Source of the DNA: Moringa oleifera
Taxonomy: Eukaryota > Streptophyta > Magnoliopsida > Brassicales > Moringaceae
Assembly: GCA_021397835.1 (NCBI GenBank)
Contig: JAJFZO010000087.1
Coordinates: forward strand, 930,001-994,000
Direction of reading: 5' to 3'
Length of the DNA stretch: 64,000 nucleotides
The notes under the pieces were generated by a model. That model searched no databases. It saw nothing but the letters and a program-made list of their open reading frames with translations, and had not been told where the DNA came from. Shown here piece after piece: positions 50,179-63,203 of this stretch (the first letter of the stretch is position 1; each line of letters opens with the position of its first letter). The position numbers were made by a program, and so were the translations under genes.

Positions 50179-51628
50179 AATATTTATAAGAAAATTCATC
50201 ATCTATAGCTTTGTGCTATTAGTGGAGCCAGTTTTGAAATCAATGATGGTATAAATCAAACATTGAACAGTAAAGAAGCCTTTGTCTGAAATCTGCAATG
50301 TTCAGATTCCATGATCTTTTCTAATGTTCCAATGTTCTCAATTTCCAAATTGTTGGTTTGATTTTTGGTGATTTTTAATTTTTAACTCAGAATTCTACTT
50401 AGAGGGGAGACTGCCATAAGCTGATTCATGGGATCAGAATTTCTGTTTATCTTAATTGATTTTTTAATGAAATTATAATATATAATTTAATAAAATTAAT
50501 TGTTTTAATTTTTTATTAATATTATTAATTATTAAAATATTTTATTAAAAAACTAATATAACATTCAGATCAGTAATGGATCATTTTTGTGAAAAAAATG
50601 TTAATTGACCAATCAATTTATAAATTTTGAATTTGAATTTGATTATATATAAATTTTTAAAAAATTAATTTTAACATTTGAATCCATTGAGCTCATTTAT
50701 TAAAGTGTTATTTGTATATAATAATATATAATTATTAATATATAAATTAAATATATTGAAATTTATTTATTATATTGATATATGAATATATTTTATAAAT
50801 TTATATAAATTACAGATATTTATAATTCACAAATTTGTTTATAAGTACTTACATATTACTTAAATTTGTTTGAATTTATTTATTATAACATATATAAATG
50901 TATTTTATAAATTTTAATAAATTATTAATTTTTTAAAATATTGATTTACCAATATATTAACATCATTAAATTTAAAAATAAATTATTAAATATTAATAAA
51001 AATAAAAATATTGATTTTTATAATAAAACAAGAAAAAAGATAAATTTAATCATAATTTTTATTTAATTTTACAATAAAAAATTTAACACAATTGAATCTA
51101 ATTTAGAAATTTAACTTAATCAAATGTGCAACAAAAAATTTAACGCATTAATTTAATTATATAAAATTACAAGTATTCAAAAATTTAATTTTCAATTTGA
51201 TTCATATTCAATTAAAATATTAAATTTAAATTTATCGTAAACTCATTTAAATATATCAGAAACTCCCTGGGCCAAGCCCACTGCACTTAGGCTAGGCTGC
51301 TTGTAACTGGCCCCGTGGGCATTGGTTGCCACCTTACGATCCAGGGATTTTAACCCTGAAAGTCAGACCCAACAGATTTCGGGCACTTAAGACTTCCAAC
51401 ACAAATATCTCAGATCTTGTCAAAATTGTGGGAAGAAAACCTTGATTCGGATATTAAAATTTTTTACTGATCTAAATTTTGTATTAAATTTATAAAAAAA
51501 TTATAAAAATATTTAATAATTTATAATATTAATAAAAATTTTAAATTTTAAATTATTACATATTATAATTTTATTAAAAATTCAATATAATTCAAATCCG
51601 GGGAGGACTACGATTCCTGATGGCCAAG

Positions 51629-51666
<38 letters not shown>

Positions 51667-53352
51667 CGGGGGCACGTTTGTCGACTTCATCTCCTGTTAA
51701 CCAACCAGGGCAGAGCAGCAGAAGATGGCGTTCAAATTTTGGAAACTTGATTACAACCTCATTACTTGAAAAGGCTGAAGGAGCATTTAATGACAAGCTT
51801 CCCCTTGTAAAGACTGTTAAGAACCTCGGATGCATCCGGGCAACTTTCAAGATGGTCGTGGAGATTAAGGCCAGCTAAGACTCTGTTGTATCTGTCTTGG
51901 ATTCCGAGTTTCGGTGAGTCAGAGCGACTTGTTTTTGCCTTTTCAGACAGTAGTAATCTGTGCCTTCATCCTCGTCAGACAAAGACACTTTCTTTCTCTC
52001 CAGCAGTTAATTTTAAAACGAAATATGGGCATCATTTCATGGTCTTTGTTGCTACTGAATATTTGAATGACAATTTAGCTGGGAATATTTAAAATATTTT
52101 AATTTAATTTTCACCTTAAAATAATAAATTATCAATATTATTTTAAATAAAAAGTATCTAAAATTTTAGTTTTTACTTTTGTTCAATTAAATTTGATTTT
52201 AAAATATTTTAAATAAATTTTAATTTATCAATTGAATTAAATTGATTTTTTAAAAAATAAAAAACATAAAAACACTCGAATAAATATATTTTTTATTAAT
52301 ATTAATTTAAAATTTTAAGTAAATATTATTTAATACTTTAAGTTTTACTTTATCTCTAATTAAACTTTTAACTTTTAAAATATATCCACACAGACCCCAA
52401 TTTATTGATTTTGTTCAAATTAAAATTTGACTCAAAATAATTATAAAAAATTAATAAATTTTTTATTATTAAAAATAACTAAAAACTACTTAAATAAATT
52501 TTATATTTTATTTTGATTTTATTTTTTAAATTTAAAATATTTTTTTAATCAATTTTTTAAATTTTTGATAGTATTTTTTTAAAAAAATATTTTTAGTACT
52601 TAAAAAATTTTGAATTTTTTTAGGATAATAGCTTAAATATTTTGTTATATCCTAAAAAATTATAAGCTAAAATTTGTTATAAAATATCTTTAATTTAAAT
52701 ATATTTAATATTTAAATTTTTTAATAAAATATAATTTAGATAAAATTGAAATGTTAAGATTTATTTAATTATTATTTAATAAAAAAACGTTTGATAAAAA
52801 ATAAAATAAAACTTAAAGTTTTAAATAATATTTATTTTTAAAAATATTCATTAAAAATATTTATTTTTAAATTAAAATTATTAAAATTTAAAAGAAAAAC
52901 TAAAATAAAATATAAATTTTATTTTAAAAAATTATTTATATATTTAATTTTTTTTAAAAAAAAAGTTATGTATTTGGCATTAGGTAAGGTGGCCTATGAT
53001 TGTCAAGGCATCGGGGTCCCGCTAGCTGGCTTGCCGTCGTGCATACCGCATGATAAGCGAGGAGTGGTACTCTTCACAACTTCTTTGAATTGACTAAGAA
53101 ACCACACCATATACCTTATAATCGTCACGTTTCGCAATTAAATTATGATTATCAAATTAGGCTAACAATCTCATTCCAAATGATTATTCATTAGGAAAAA
53201 ATCAAATTAAAGCATTATACTCAAAAATTGGTCATAGTGATTTATTAAAGAAAATAAAAATACAATACCTTAGGAGATTAAACATCACTATGTGCATGAA
53301 TTGGTAATTATAAGGTTTAATTATCCAGAAATTAAATAAAAGAAAAATAAGA
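50179..53352. other. Intergenic DNA between CDSP32 and the At1g76070-like gene
   Basis: CDSP32 3' UTR comes first, then AT-rich DNA from about 50440 to 51240. A balanced block at 51245-51430 and a CT microsatellite at about 51629-51666 precede a 200-base open stretch to 51878 that has no ATG start and no family I recognise. From 52090 to 52970 the DNA is AT-rich, with decayed copies of the inverted-repeat family seen at 1487-1902 (for example near 52390-52760). The end, 52975-53352, should include the 3' UTR of the minus-strand gene. Confidence 0.5.
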
Positions 53353-54126
53353 TCAGCCTGCTCTGACCGTGGGGTTCAGTTGAAGAGGTCTAGGAGGATT
53401 CATGGTTCTTCTCTTCCATAGATTGATTTCTTTCTTTGGCTGAAGAGCCACCCGTTCGCCGCCGGGGATTATAGGCGCCGAGAATGGTATGATGACCTCC
53501 CGATGATCATCTTCTTCTTCTTCTTCTTCTCCGTCGCTGTCTCTTCTCTCCTCATCGGAATAGTAGGTCCGGTGCTCGGATGCTTCAGGTGCAATTTGTG
53601 CCGTCCAGTCGAAATTCGCTAAAGTATCACGGCCGCTTTCAAACCGTTTCATTTGACTCAGAGTCGGCGCCCTCTCCGACGGCGCAGACGGGGAGTCGTC
53701 GTTAGCAGGAGCAGTATTGGACTTTTTGCCTAGTTTTCCACTGCTAAACATTCTCTTTATCTTCGTCGCGTGCTTCTTCACCGCACCAGGAGACGACAAC
53801 ACAGGGTTGTTAACATCCTGATGAGGAGGTGAAACCCGCTTGGTTTTCTTCGTGATCTTCTTCTTGTGCTTGATTTGGCCCATGCACGACACTTTCGGCG
53901 AGGTCGGTTCCTGTGTCTCGAAGCTCTCGTTCTTTGGCTTCCGTCGAGCTTCCCTCGGAATTATCGACACGATCGGGCCAGAAAACCCCTTCGACACATG
54001 AGTTTTAAGCTTGCTGGCGTTGTCTCTCCCCGGACTGAACGGAGGGTTCTGAAACATCACGACCGCAGACGCCGCTTTGGGCAGTAATTTCAAGATCTTG
54101 TTCTTCGGCTTCGCGTTTTTCTCCAT
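53353..54126 (-). CDS. Uncharacterized basic plant protein, At1g76070-like / syringolide-induced protein 14-1-1-like
   Basis: A single exon of 257 residues. The N-terminus MEKNAKPKNKILKLLPKAAS and the following AVVMFQNPPFSPGRD, the central GAVKKHATKIKRMFSS and the C-terminal INLWKRRTM...PRPLQLN are the blocks I associate with Arabidopsis At1g76070 and soybean syringolide-induced 14-1-1. The protein is very basic and probably disordered, apart from an acidic run (GEEEEEEDD) in the C-terminal third. It has no signal peptide, membrane span or catalytic motif. Soybean relatives respond to elicitor, which suggests a defence-linked role, but the molecular function is unknown. The position next to CDSP32 supports orthology with At1g76070. 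Confidence 0.85.
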   Translation of the reverse strand: MEKNAKPKNKILKLLPKAASAVVMFQNPPFSPGRDNASKLKTHVSKGFSGPIVSIIPREARRKPKNESFETQEPTSPKVSCMGQIKHKKKITKKTKRVSPPHQDVNNPVLSSPGAVKKHATKIKRMFSSGKLGKKSNTAPANDDSPSAPSERAPTLSQMKRFESGRDTLANFDWTAQIAPEASEHRTYYSDEERRDSDGEEEEEEDDHREVIIPFSAPIIPGGERVALQPKKEINLWKRRTMNPPRPLQLNPTVRAG

Positions 54127-57100
54127 TGAATTGCAGAGACAAATCTCTCTGAACTCTGATGATTCTTTTATAGCTTCACAACATGAAACTGGAAGCTTCA
54201 GACCGTCTGCAGCTGCTGGTGTTTGATCATGTCAATGGAAAGAGAGAGAGAAAAAAAAAAAAAAAGGTGAGAGAAGGAGTAGTGTTTGGTCAAAGGGAAG
54301 GTGGGACTGAGAAAATCCCTTTTGCCATATATATCAGTAATGACAACTATATATTATACATATCCTATGAGTGAATTCTTATCTTATATTTAATTAATTA
54401 CATATCCAATTCTTACTCTAACCTTATATAATTTAAAACTAAGCACCAATATACAAGTCTTAATTAATCAAAATCTACTACTAAACCAAGTTATACTCAC
54501 CTTTTAAAAAAAAAGTTAATATTTATTTATTTTTATCATATCAATATAATAATTATAATAATTTATTTATTTTTAATAAAAATATGCACAAATTTAAGTT
54601 AATAAATTTATTTTTTTTTACCGATAGATTTTGAAACCTTGACATAAACATTTTTAACCCAATATGGAATATCAATACAATATTATTATTGAACATAATT
54701 TAAATTTATAAATGTAAAATACAAAAATTGATATATATATATATAACAAGAAATATACCTTATCTTACAAAGGGATATATATTATTTTAGGACAAACCTA
54801 AAGTAGAATGGTTCAAAATGGCGTTGTGTGGGTCAAAAAGCGACTAATAATAATGGACTCATTACTATATGTTAAACTCAAGAAAGGTAAAACCTTCGCT
54901 CAATAAGTTGGGGAGTTGGCCATCATTATGAAATAAATTAATTTATCTATTTTCTCAAGCTTATCTTAGGAATTGAGGAATAATATAAAAATAAAAATAA
55001 AAAACTTTAAATTATATACAGTTTTCTATTTTAATTTTGAAATATCAATTAAACTAATAATTCTAACAATATGAAAATTTAATAATATTTTTATTATTAA
55101 AATACTTAAAAAATGATCAATATAAGTATAACATTATATTTTAACTTTATTATTTAAATTTAAATATTTTTTATTTAATAAATTATTTTATTAGTTTTTA
55201 AATTTTGTACAGTATATTTTTATGACACAATATTCAAACAAATTTAAAACTTTTTATGATATGTTTGAACATTTTCTTACTTTCATAAAAAGTTTAAAGT
55301 AAAAGATTTTTAATTTCAAAAACCTTAATTTTTAAATTTTGACAGATTTTAAATATATGAGATACAAATATTTGAAAATTTAAATTGAATATATATAATT
55401 TTAATTAATTATTTATTTAAATAAAAAGAAAAAAAGATATTTTTATTTTTGTGGGTAATAAACTAAGCCACATGGAAGAACAGTATTGTTAGTACCTGAG
55501 AGCAATGAAAGAGAGCATCCATGTCCTAAAACTTTGAACATTGCTTGTCAGCTTGGCTTACACTCCTGACTCTGACTGAATTCTCTCTTGTCACCAACTG
55601 CAGAAAACTGAGTTGTCACAGTTTAATGTCTCCAGCACTGAAAATTACAATTCAACCATCCAAGTTTCCAAAATCACGTACCTTTAAATGTGAACTCAAA
55701 AATCCAACCAAACTACCTCCACATAAATAATTTTAAATCTGAATTTTATTTTCAAAAAAAATGATTTAATTTATTCATTCAAAATAACTCATGTAAAATA
55801 AAAATAGACTAAATTATATTAATTGAGCATAATTAATGTAAAAAATTTAATATATATATAGACGGACCATGATCCAATCTTTTAAGAGACTGTGATTGAA
55901 CTAATTTTATTCAATAAATTTAATTTTTTTAATTTTAATGTCGAGTGAAGAAAAATTAAGAACATCATGAAATTTTAAAATCATTTCAAAACTTAAAATT
56001 TAATTTATATAATTTTGAATCAGAACAATTCCCATATACACATCATTTTTTAAATATAATATAATTTTAAAATTTTAATAAAAATATTTCATCCAACAAT
56101 AATAGGTAACTTAATTTCATAAATTTGATATATTCTAAAAACTATATACATCGGACAATATCTAAGATTTTGCACCTCTTTAATAATTTTATAGCTCCAA
56201 AAAATTTTCTTCATAAAATTATTTCCAAGATCAATGATATTTATAATTTCTTAATTTCAATAAAAACAATGTTATCTTAATAATTTAAAATTAAATTAAA
56301 TATTATTAATATAATAAATAAATATATAATTACTATTTTCCGCCGCATTATTTTGAAGCGTTTAGATTGGAAAAATTCAAGCTACTAGAAAATCTTTTGT
56401 TGTATTAATTAATGATTGATTGAGTACGAATGCGTTTGGCTTTTACCGACGTTGATTTTTAACGAGTAAGTCAAAGGCATACAACCCGCTATATAAATCA
56501 TGCCACTTGTGTGCAAAACTTTTTCAAAGTAAATCAATAAATACTTGCCTATGCCGGCAACGGACGGAGACAGAGAGAGGGTCCCCAGTATAGTGGACTT
56601 CACCTAACAAGTTATTTATCTTTATAAATTTAAAAATGTATTTTTCTTGCTTTTCGTGTCGTTTTTACCATGCGGTGGAAATATAATTTTGGTTTAAAGC
56701 GGCACGCGTTGTTTGAAACGGCATGCGTTGTTTGGAGTGGGTTCTATGCGTAGGGGAGTAACCTCGTTGAAACGACGCTGTTTGTTAGTCTGTCGAGAGC
56801 GCTGGAGGCTCTATGCTCGATTTGGAGAGCCAACGTCAGTCTTTTGTTGCTGCTGAAATCCCTTTTGGTTCATCATAGGCCAGCTTTTGCTCGGGAATTC
56901 TTTGACCGGTTCGCTGGTCCAACTCGGCCGATATTCATTCTATTTCGTGCTCAAATTGGTCTGCTGTCCTTTTCAGCCATCAGGTAGCCCGGTGGTGGAA
57001 TCTTTTGCTTGAATTTGCTTCTTTCCTTTACAAACCAAATCGTTGCTTTGGTCTCTGAATTAATTGGTTTGTTCATCTAATTTTGGTTAAAGAGCTGAAC

Positions 57101-57762
57101 TAAATTGATTATGCATTTTGTAGTGTTATATCGAAAAAATTGGGGCGATTTAATCACTGATGGAATGGGATCCATTTCGGTTGTGCTATGGCTGCTGATC
57201 GTTAGGATTTCATGATAATTTTTGTTGTAAAATTAAATTTTAAAAAATTGGGTTTTTATTTTTAGCCAAATTTGAATTTTGGTGACTGAATGCTCAGTGT
57301 AGTGAGCTTATGTGAAGGAAGTTCGGTTCAGTTGCAATTGTATATAAGACTTTGCTGCATACATTTGAATTGTCAACTGCATCGAACTGGTATGGTATCT
57401 TTCTACGATTCTATGAGTAGCATGTGTAATGAATTTGGGCCTGTAATGTGCTATATGAACTACGATTGGTGGTTTTCAATAGATATGTTAAGTTGCAGAG
57501 TTCTATCATATTCATTCCGCAGAATGTTGTATCAGTATTTGATGGTAGCTGCTGATTACTGAATTTAGTATAAACCCTCCCTAATAAGTTCATCTTGATC
57601 TGGTGATTCTGTCGTCATCCCAAGATAATTTAAGCATATAGTTTCCCGTAGGTTGATGAGGCCGTTCTTTTTCCAGAGAGTTGCATTCACATTGATGATC
57701 TGTTTTTTGCTTGTTGGGCATGCTGTGACATGGAAGCATCTTATTCAGGAAGGGAATCCGTT
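54127..57762. other. Intergenic DNA between the At1g76070-like gene and the LYRM2-like gene
   Basis: The first 150 bases should hold the minus-strand gene's leader and promoter. From about 54330 to 56640 the DNA is AT-rich, with a probable decayed inverted-repeat copy around 55020-55380. From about 56640 to 57760 it is balanced and contains no long frame. This last part probably contains the promoter and 5' UTR, possibly with a leader intron, of the LYRM2-like gene. No other gene is supported. Confidence 0.5.
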
Positions 57763-58366
57763 ATGGTTCTCTCCTTCGATTTACAGGATTTCATTCTCCG
57801 TGCTCGAGTGCTGAAGCTGTACAGGCAAGCACTTAGAACTGCCCAAAGAGCTCCTGATCATGCTAGAGGTCAGGCTTCTTGCCTGGAAGAATTAATCTTC
57901 TACTTAAATAATGTTATTCTCAAAGACTATTATTTGCAAATCTAGTTTTCCACATCATGACTAATAGAAGTCAAGAAGAGAAAATGTTATCAAGCTAGTA
58001 TTTTTCTTGCTAAAATAGAGTTGATTTTCTGGTTTTAGTTTTAGAAATTATTTAAACTTCCTCCTTACGGGATGCATATCCCTGTCCTATTTTGAAGTTG
58101 ATTCAGAGCCTCGAGTTATATTGTACTATACTTGCATTGAATTGGTATGCATTGAATATAATATCTCATCTTGCCTCAGTGATAATTTCTAAGATCATTG
58201 CTTTGAAATGCAATTTGATTTTACAGCTGACTTGAAACAGACTATTAGACAAGAGATGGAGAAGAACCGGAACTGCAAGGACAAGCAAAAGATTCGTTTC
58301 TTGATTAGCGAAGGTCTACAGAGGGTAAAAGGTCTTGATGAAATGCTTGATATGCAGGGCCGTTGA
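57763..58366 (+). CDS. LYR-motif protein, LYRM2-like
   Basis: Two exons, 57763-57868 and 58227-58366, giving 81 residues with a GT-AG intron. The LYR motif lies in RARVLKLYRQALR, followed by the conserved LKQTIRQEMEKNR, IRFLISEGLQR and KGLDEMLDMQG segments. LYR proteins are small mitochondrial matrix factors that bind acyl carrier protein and help assemble respiratory complexes or Fe-S proteins; LYRM2 has been linked to complex I. Starting at 57763 gives MVLSFDLQDF, the usual length; an in-frame ATG at 57730 would add 11 residues and cannot be excluded. From memory Arabidopsis has a LYR gene between At1g76060 and At1g76070, which this would match. Confidence 0.9.
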
Positions 58367-59291
58367 TAGTGGAGTAAAGCTGCACTTGCATGTGTAAGGA
58401 GATCCAATCTCTCTTATTTGCACCCACAAAAGGAGAAGCATTTCTTTTCTGTAACATGGATAGCTTTTGGTGATTGCATTTTTTGCTTATCTGGCAACTG
58501 ATGTCCTTATTGTGCTAAGTTTGTTAGTTAGACGGCAGATTCCAAGTAAGAACTATTACATTGTTATTTTTGTTCTCTTGTGCATGTTATATTTGAATTT
58601 GTGTCATCTAGAACAAAGCAATGAAACAACTCTCCATTCATTGTTATGGGGATCACATCTTGGCTAAAAGTTCCATCTTGACTAGAAATGAAGCCTGATT
58701 TCTCTAAATTATTCGAAGCGGGTCGAAAGTCATTTGCATGTCAATAGGAGCAACCGCTAAATCTTATAATTGATGAATGTTGCAGCCACAAAGCCTTATA
58801 TTAGGATAATTAAAAAAACTTCTATAAATAAAAAAATAGAAATACATGTTTTAGTTCTTGACCATGCATATATGTCTTTGTACGGGTGTGGTAATAGTAA
58901 ATTTTGAATGATTTTGCCATTCTCCAAGTTGACTGCTCCAAGGTAATGACCTTCATCCTATTCTTCTGCATTACTTTGCATGTGGGAAAAATTATTAACC
59001 GAGAGACAATGCAACGCCATTACCCAAGGATAGCCTCTGAAGTCTGATCTCCTAGATTTTTATGCAAGGTAGAGACTGTATTCTACTCTATTGTATCTCT
59101 AGCAATGGTATTCCTTTGAATCTGTTGGATTATAAGCTTACAAACTTAAGAACAACGAAAACAACTTAAGATACCAAAAAGGAAAAAATGGGGTCAAACT
59201 AAATCAAATCGTGAAATGGGATCCAAAATTTCTTGATGGCATGGAAAATTAAGATCTACCTAAGTTACAAAAGCAAAAAAAGCAGCCATTT
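58367..59291. other. Convergent region between the LYRM2-like and PPR genes
   Basis: This should hold the LYRM2-like 3' UTR and, on the other strand, the PPR 3' UTR. Composition is moderate and no other gene is visible. Confidence 0.5.
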
Positions 59292-60902
59292 CTACAATGG
59301 CCGATTAACAAATCCCCTATCAACCATCTTCTCCACTAACTCTTCATGCTTCTTCAGCTGTCCTGCTTCCCTTAGCTGTCGCAGCACCATCTCATAAACA
59401 GGTAAGCTCGGCTTCAAGCCCTTCTCCCCAATCATCTCTTTGAAGAACTTGTAGGCATTATTCCAATGCCCCATGGCACAATACATCGTGATCAAAATCC
59501 TGTAAGTATTCACATTAGGCTCAACTTCTTTCTCATCCATCTCCTTCTTTAGCTTCAGAACCATATCAGTCGATTTTGAATCAGCAAACATCCTCATCAA
59601 TATATTGTAAGTCACTGTATTCGGTTCACATTTCACTTCCTTCATCTTCGTATACATCCGGTGAGCAGCATTCACATCTTTCATCTTTGCAATACATCTG
59701 AAAATCGTATTGAAAGTAGATGCATTCGGGTCACACCCCTTCTTAATCATCGTATGAAGCACCTTAGTTGCTTGCTCAAAATTCTCATCTCTGCAATGAC
59801 TCTCTATAAGAAAATTGTAGGTGATGGTGTCTGCAGTACAACCAAGCCTCTTCATCTGATTATACACCTGCAACACCTTCTCTGTTCTTCCAGCCTTCAC
59901 ATGAACCCGCATTAGATTGTTGAAGGTAATCGAATTTGGCTGACAACCTGAGTCAAGCATATCGGAGAACACATCATGGGCACGTGTGATCTGTCCACAT
60001 CTACACAATGCATCGATCACAATGCTGTAAGTATACACGTTGGGATTGATTCCAGCCATCTTCATTTCCCTGAATACTCTCTCGGCCTCTGCGATGTTAC
60101 CTGCCCGACACCAGCCATGAACCAAGCTTGTGTATACAATGACATCGGGTTCAAACCTGTCTTTTAGACTATCGAAGAAGGACTGAGCTTCACACGCTCG
60201 TCTCTTCCTGCACAACATGCTGATCACGATGGAAAAGGCAATCTTATTAGGCGTGCAGCCGTAATCCTCCATGCGATTGAAGGCGTGCACTGCCTCCGCA
60301 GCAAGGCCGGCCTTCACATAACGCCTAACGAGAATCGAGAAGGTAGCAATAGTAATTTCGACATTTCTAGCTTTCATTAGATCAATCAAATTCCAAGCCA
60401 AGTCGAATTGCCGTACCTTTCCAGCGAGGTCGATCATTTCGTTGTACGGCTCCGGAGGGTGAGCGCACCCGTCGACTGACGTGGCCCAATTGAAGAAGGC
60501 TAGGACTTGGAGGAAGGGGATGCCATGGCGGACCGCACCACACCTCTCGATCACGCGGCTCACTATAGAAGGGGAGATTGAATGGGCGGCAGAGATTCGG
60601 GAGAAGTCAAGGGACAGAGCAGGAATGGTTAGATTAGGGATTGTTGGCGTGGGATTCAGGCTGGGATTTCTGCGGTAGTGGTCTTTGATGAGAGCGTGGA
60701 ATTTTTCGGCAATTAGGGTTTCTTCGGGTGATAACGAAACATTCGGTGCTGCGTCGATGGCGGCGTTTCCGGCTTCATGGATTGCATCATCATCTTCTTC
60801 TTGCTGAAGTAAAGTTGGAGAAGAACAGTAAGGCCTCAGGATACTTTGAGAGAGAGAAGGAAGTCTGTGCAGTAGGCGGAGCTTCAACTTCAGTAAGGCC
60901 AT
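59292..60902 (-). CDS. Pentatricopeptide repeat protein, At1g20300-like, probably mitochondrial
   Basis: A single exon of 536 residues. It is a P-class PPR protein: from about residue 150 it is made of tandem 35-residue helix pairs such as [39 protein letters not shown] and [18 protein letters not shown], with about ten repeats. No E or DYW editing domain follows the last repeats, which end [10 protein letters not shown]. The N-terminus [17 protein letters not shown] is arginine-rich and amphipathic, fitting a mitochondrial presequence. P-class PPR proteins bind specific organelle RNAs to stabilise, splice or translate them; the RNA target here is unknown. The closest match from memory is At1g20300. 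Confidence 0.93.
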   Translation of the reverse strand: MALLKLKLRLLHRLPSLSQSILRPYCSSPTLLQQEEDDDAIHEAGNAAIDAAPNVSLSPEETLIAEKFHALIKDHYRRNPSLNPTPTIPNLTIPALSLDFSRISAAHSISPSIVSRVIERCGAVRHGIPFLQVLAFFNWATSVDGCAHPPEPYNEMIDLAGKVRQFDLAWNLIDLMKARNVEITIATFSILVRRYVKAGLAAEAVHAFNRMEDYGCTPNKIAFSIVISMLCRKRRACEAQSFFDSLKDRFEPDVIVYTSLVHGWCRAGNIAEAERVFREMKMAGINPNVYTYSIVIDALCRCGQITRAHDVFSDMLDSGCQPNSITFNNLMRVHVKAGRTEKVLQVYNQMKRLGCTADTITYNFLIESHCRDENFEQATKVLHTMIKKGCDPNASTFNTIFRCIAKMKDVNAAHRMYTKMKEVKCEPNTVTYNILMRMFADSKSTDMVLKLKKEMDEKEVEPNVNTYRILITMYCAMGHWNNAYKFFKEMIGEKGLKPSLPVYEMVLRQLREAGQLKKHEELVEKMVDRGFVNRPL

Positions 60903-63203
60903 TTCATGGAAGATTGGTTGCTTTGCTTCTGCCTTCAGTCTTCACTATCTGCTGAGCAACAGTTAAGTCTGGCTGCTTGAAGAGAACCGAGAGAGCTTTA
61001 AATTGAGGGAAGGGATTGATTTTTTATTCCTAAACGACGTCGTAAATTCTCGTTTTAGTTTCATCCTTCTGGAAGGAGAAAGTCTAATGTGAAAGGAGAA
61101 TATCAAATCATAGTTTATTTATCCCTAATATATTTTCTATCTATCCATATAAGACAAAATATTTTTCTTTTTATCTTATTGTATTTTGTTCACGTTTATA
61201 ATTTATTAAATATACATTATATATATTTATATTTTTCTTACTCAAAATATATATGAATATTTTAAAAAAATGGTCTAAGGCACGTTTAATCGGAAGCATC
61301 TCGAATACATAAAACGTTGCAGCAAGAGAGAAAGTGAATTACTTTATTGATGCTAAAATCAATTTGAAATTTTGACAAAATAATAATAATAAAAAAGAAA
61401 ATTTACTACAGGTTATCTACCTCTTGTATTTATAGTCACATGTGTTGTAGATACAAGGACGACTGTTTTTACCATTTTGATTGGACTTTATTTTTCGGAT
61501 AACTTAACTTTTTGAATGTATTTATGATGTCTTTGATGTTGTTGATTATTTCATTTTATCGTGTTGATCAATAAATGAATTATTTTTTTAAAAAATAATT
61601 TATAATTTATTTTTTCAAAATTTTTAATTATAAAATATTGATTTAAATGAATTATTTGTTAACAAAATTCTCATCGTCTATTGTTATTTCTCAAATTTTT
61701 TAATTATGAAATATCGATTTAAATGAACTTAATCATATGACATAAAATATGTATGTATTCAAATCATACGAAGATTTAAATTCATATATAAAGATATCAT
61801 ATTTAATATAAAATATGATATTATAATGTAAAATATTAAATATTAATGAAAATTAAATTAAAAACATGTGATATAAGATTTTATGGCAATAGATATAAAC
61901 ATGTTTTTTATATTTGCGTCACATTATAGACATTATATATTTTGAATTCTTAATTATGTTAGATTTGTTTAGTCACATATCTTTAATTTTAAAACAAATT
62001 TAAATATAAAAGAGTTAATATTTTTTTATATTTTTTATCTGTGTAATTTAGATTGATGTAAAATTTTAAATTTTAATTATATATCATAAAAATAATTAAA
62101 AAAATAGAAAGATCAAATTATTCACTCTTCCTAAACCTATGGGGAGTAGTAAGTCAAATCATATTATAGTCATCAACCCTACCCTAATTCTAATACAGTA
62201 CCAAACAAACTAACCATTTAAGAAAGATTGGATCAGAATTATATTTTTAAGTACGATTTTATTTGATTTCCCCATGAAATTGTGAAATACTAAGACTATA
62301 TATTTACAAGGTTTTTTGATTTTGTACTTTGAGAAAGTTAATGTCAAAGAAAAATCATTAAATTAAATTATTATAAGCAATTGTCATTATGGAATTTAAT
62401 TTTTACAGTTTAAAACATTAAAAATTAAATTAAATTTTAAGAAATTGAATTATATCCACTTTTTATTTTACATTTTGAAGCATTAATTAGATCCGTTGTA
62501 AATATTATGTTTCAGTTTGATTTAATTTAATCATTATCAAAAAAATTAAAATTATTCAAATAAAAGATTTTGTATAATAAATTTAATTTAAAATGTTTTA
62601 AAAAATATTTAATTTATTATCATTAAAAAATTCATATTTTTTTTTAAAAACATGTATTTTAAATTTACATTATCAAAAAATTTTAAAACTTCATAAAAGA
62701 TAATTTATGATCACAAAATTGTTCATATTTAAGAAATTCACACGAAATGAAAAATTTATTTAAATTATTTTAAAATATTTTAGTGATAAAAATATTTTTT
62801 ATAAATCAATTAGAAATTTTTACGATCAAATTGATACAATATAATTTAAATAAATTTAATTTACGTTTTTTATATTTATTTTAAAAATAATTACTTCATG
62901 AGATAATATATAAGATTTTTGGATAAAAAATTTATTCAAAAAATGAATTTTAATTTTAAAACATTTTCAAACCTTGATTTATCGAGTAGGATTAAAATAC
63001 ATATTATGAAAAAAATTAAATTTTAAATATTAAATATAAATAAATATTCGAATTATCATTAAAAAAAATTCAAAATCTTCAACATGTTGTACAGTGAGAG
63101 GGACAGCAAGCCCACAGGCCCATCTTAATAAACCATGAGCTACTGTAAATGTACCTTTTAGACTAATTCTTGCCCAACCGCTAGAAAGGAGGGAGAAAGA
63201 GGG
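60903..63203. other. Intergenic DNA between the PPR and EMB1793-like genes
   Basis: These two genes are divergent. The first 200 bases are the PPR leader and promoter. From about 61080 to 63060 the DNA is AT-rich, with partly self-complementary stretches near 62430-62870 that resemble the inverted-repeat family seen elsewhere in this window. The last 140 bases (63070-63203) are balanced and should be the EMB1793-like leader. No gene was found. Confidence 0.5.

Noticed and set aside
51678..51878. Open frame after the CT microsatellite (contains FGNLITTSLLEKAEGAF)
   Set aside because: It opens with TTG rather than ATG, is short, matches no family I recognise, and shows no convincing continuation exon. 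It may be a fragment or chance.
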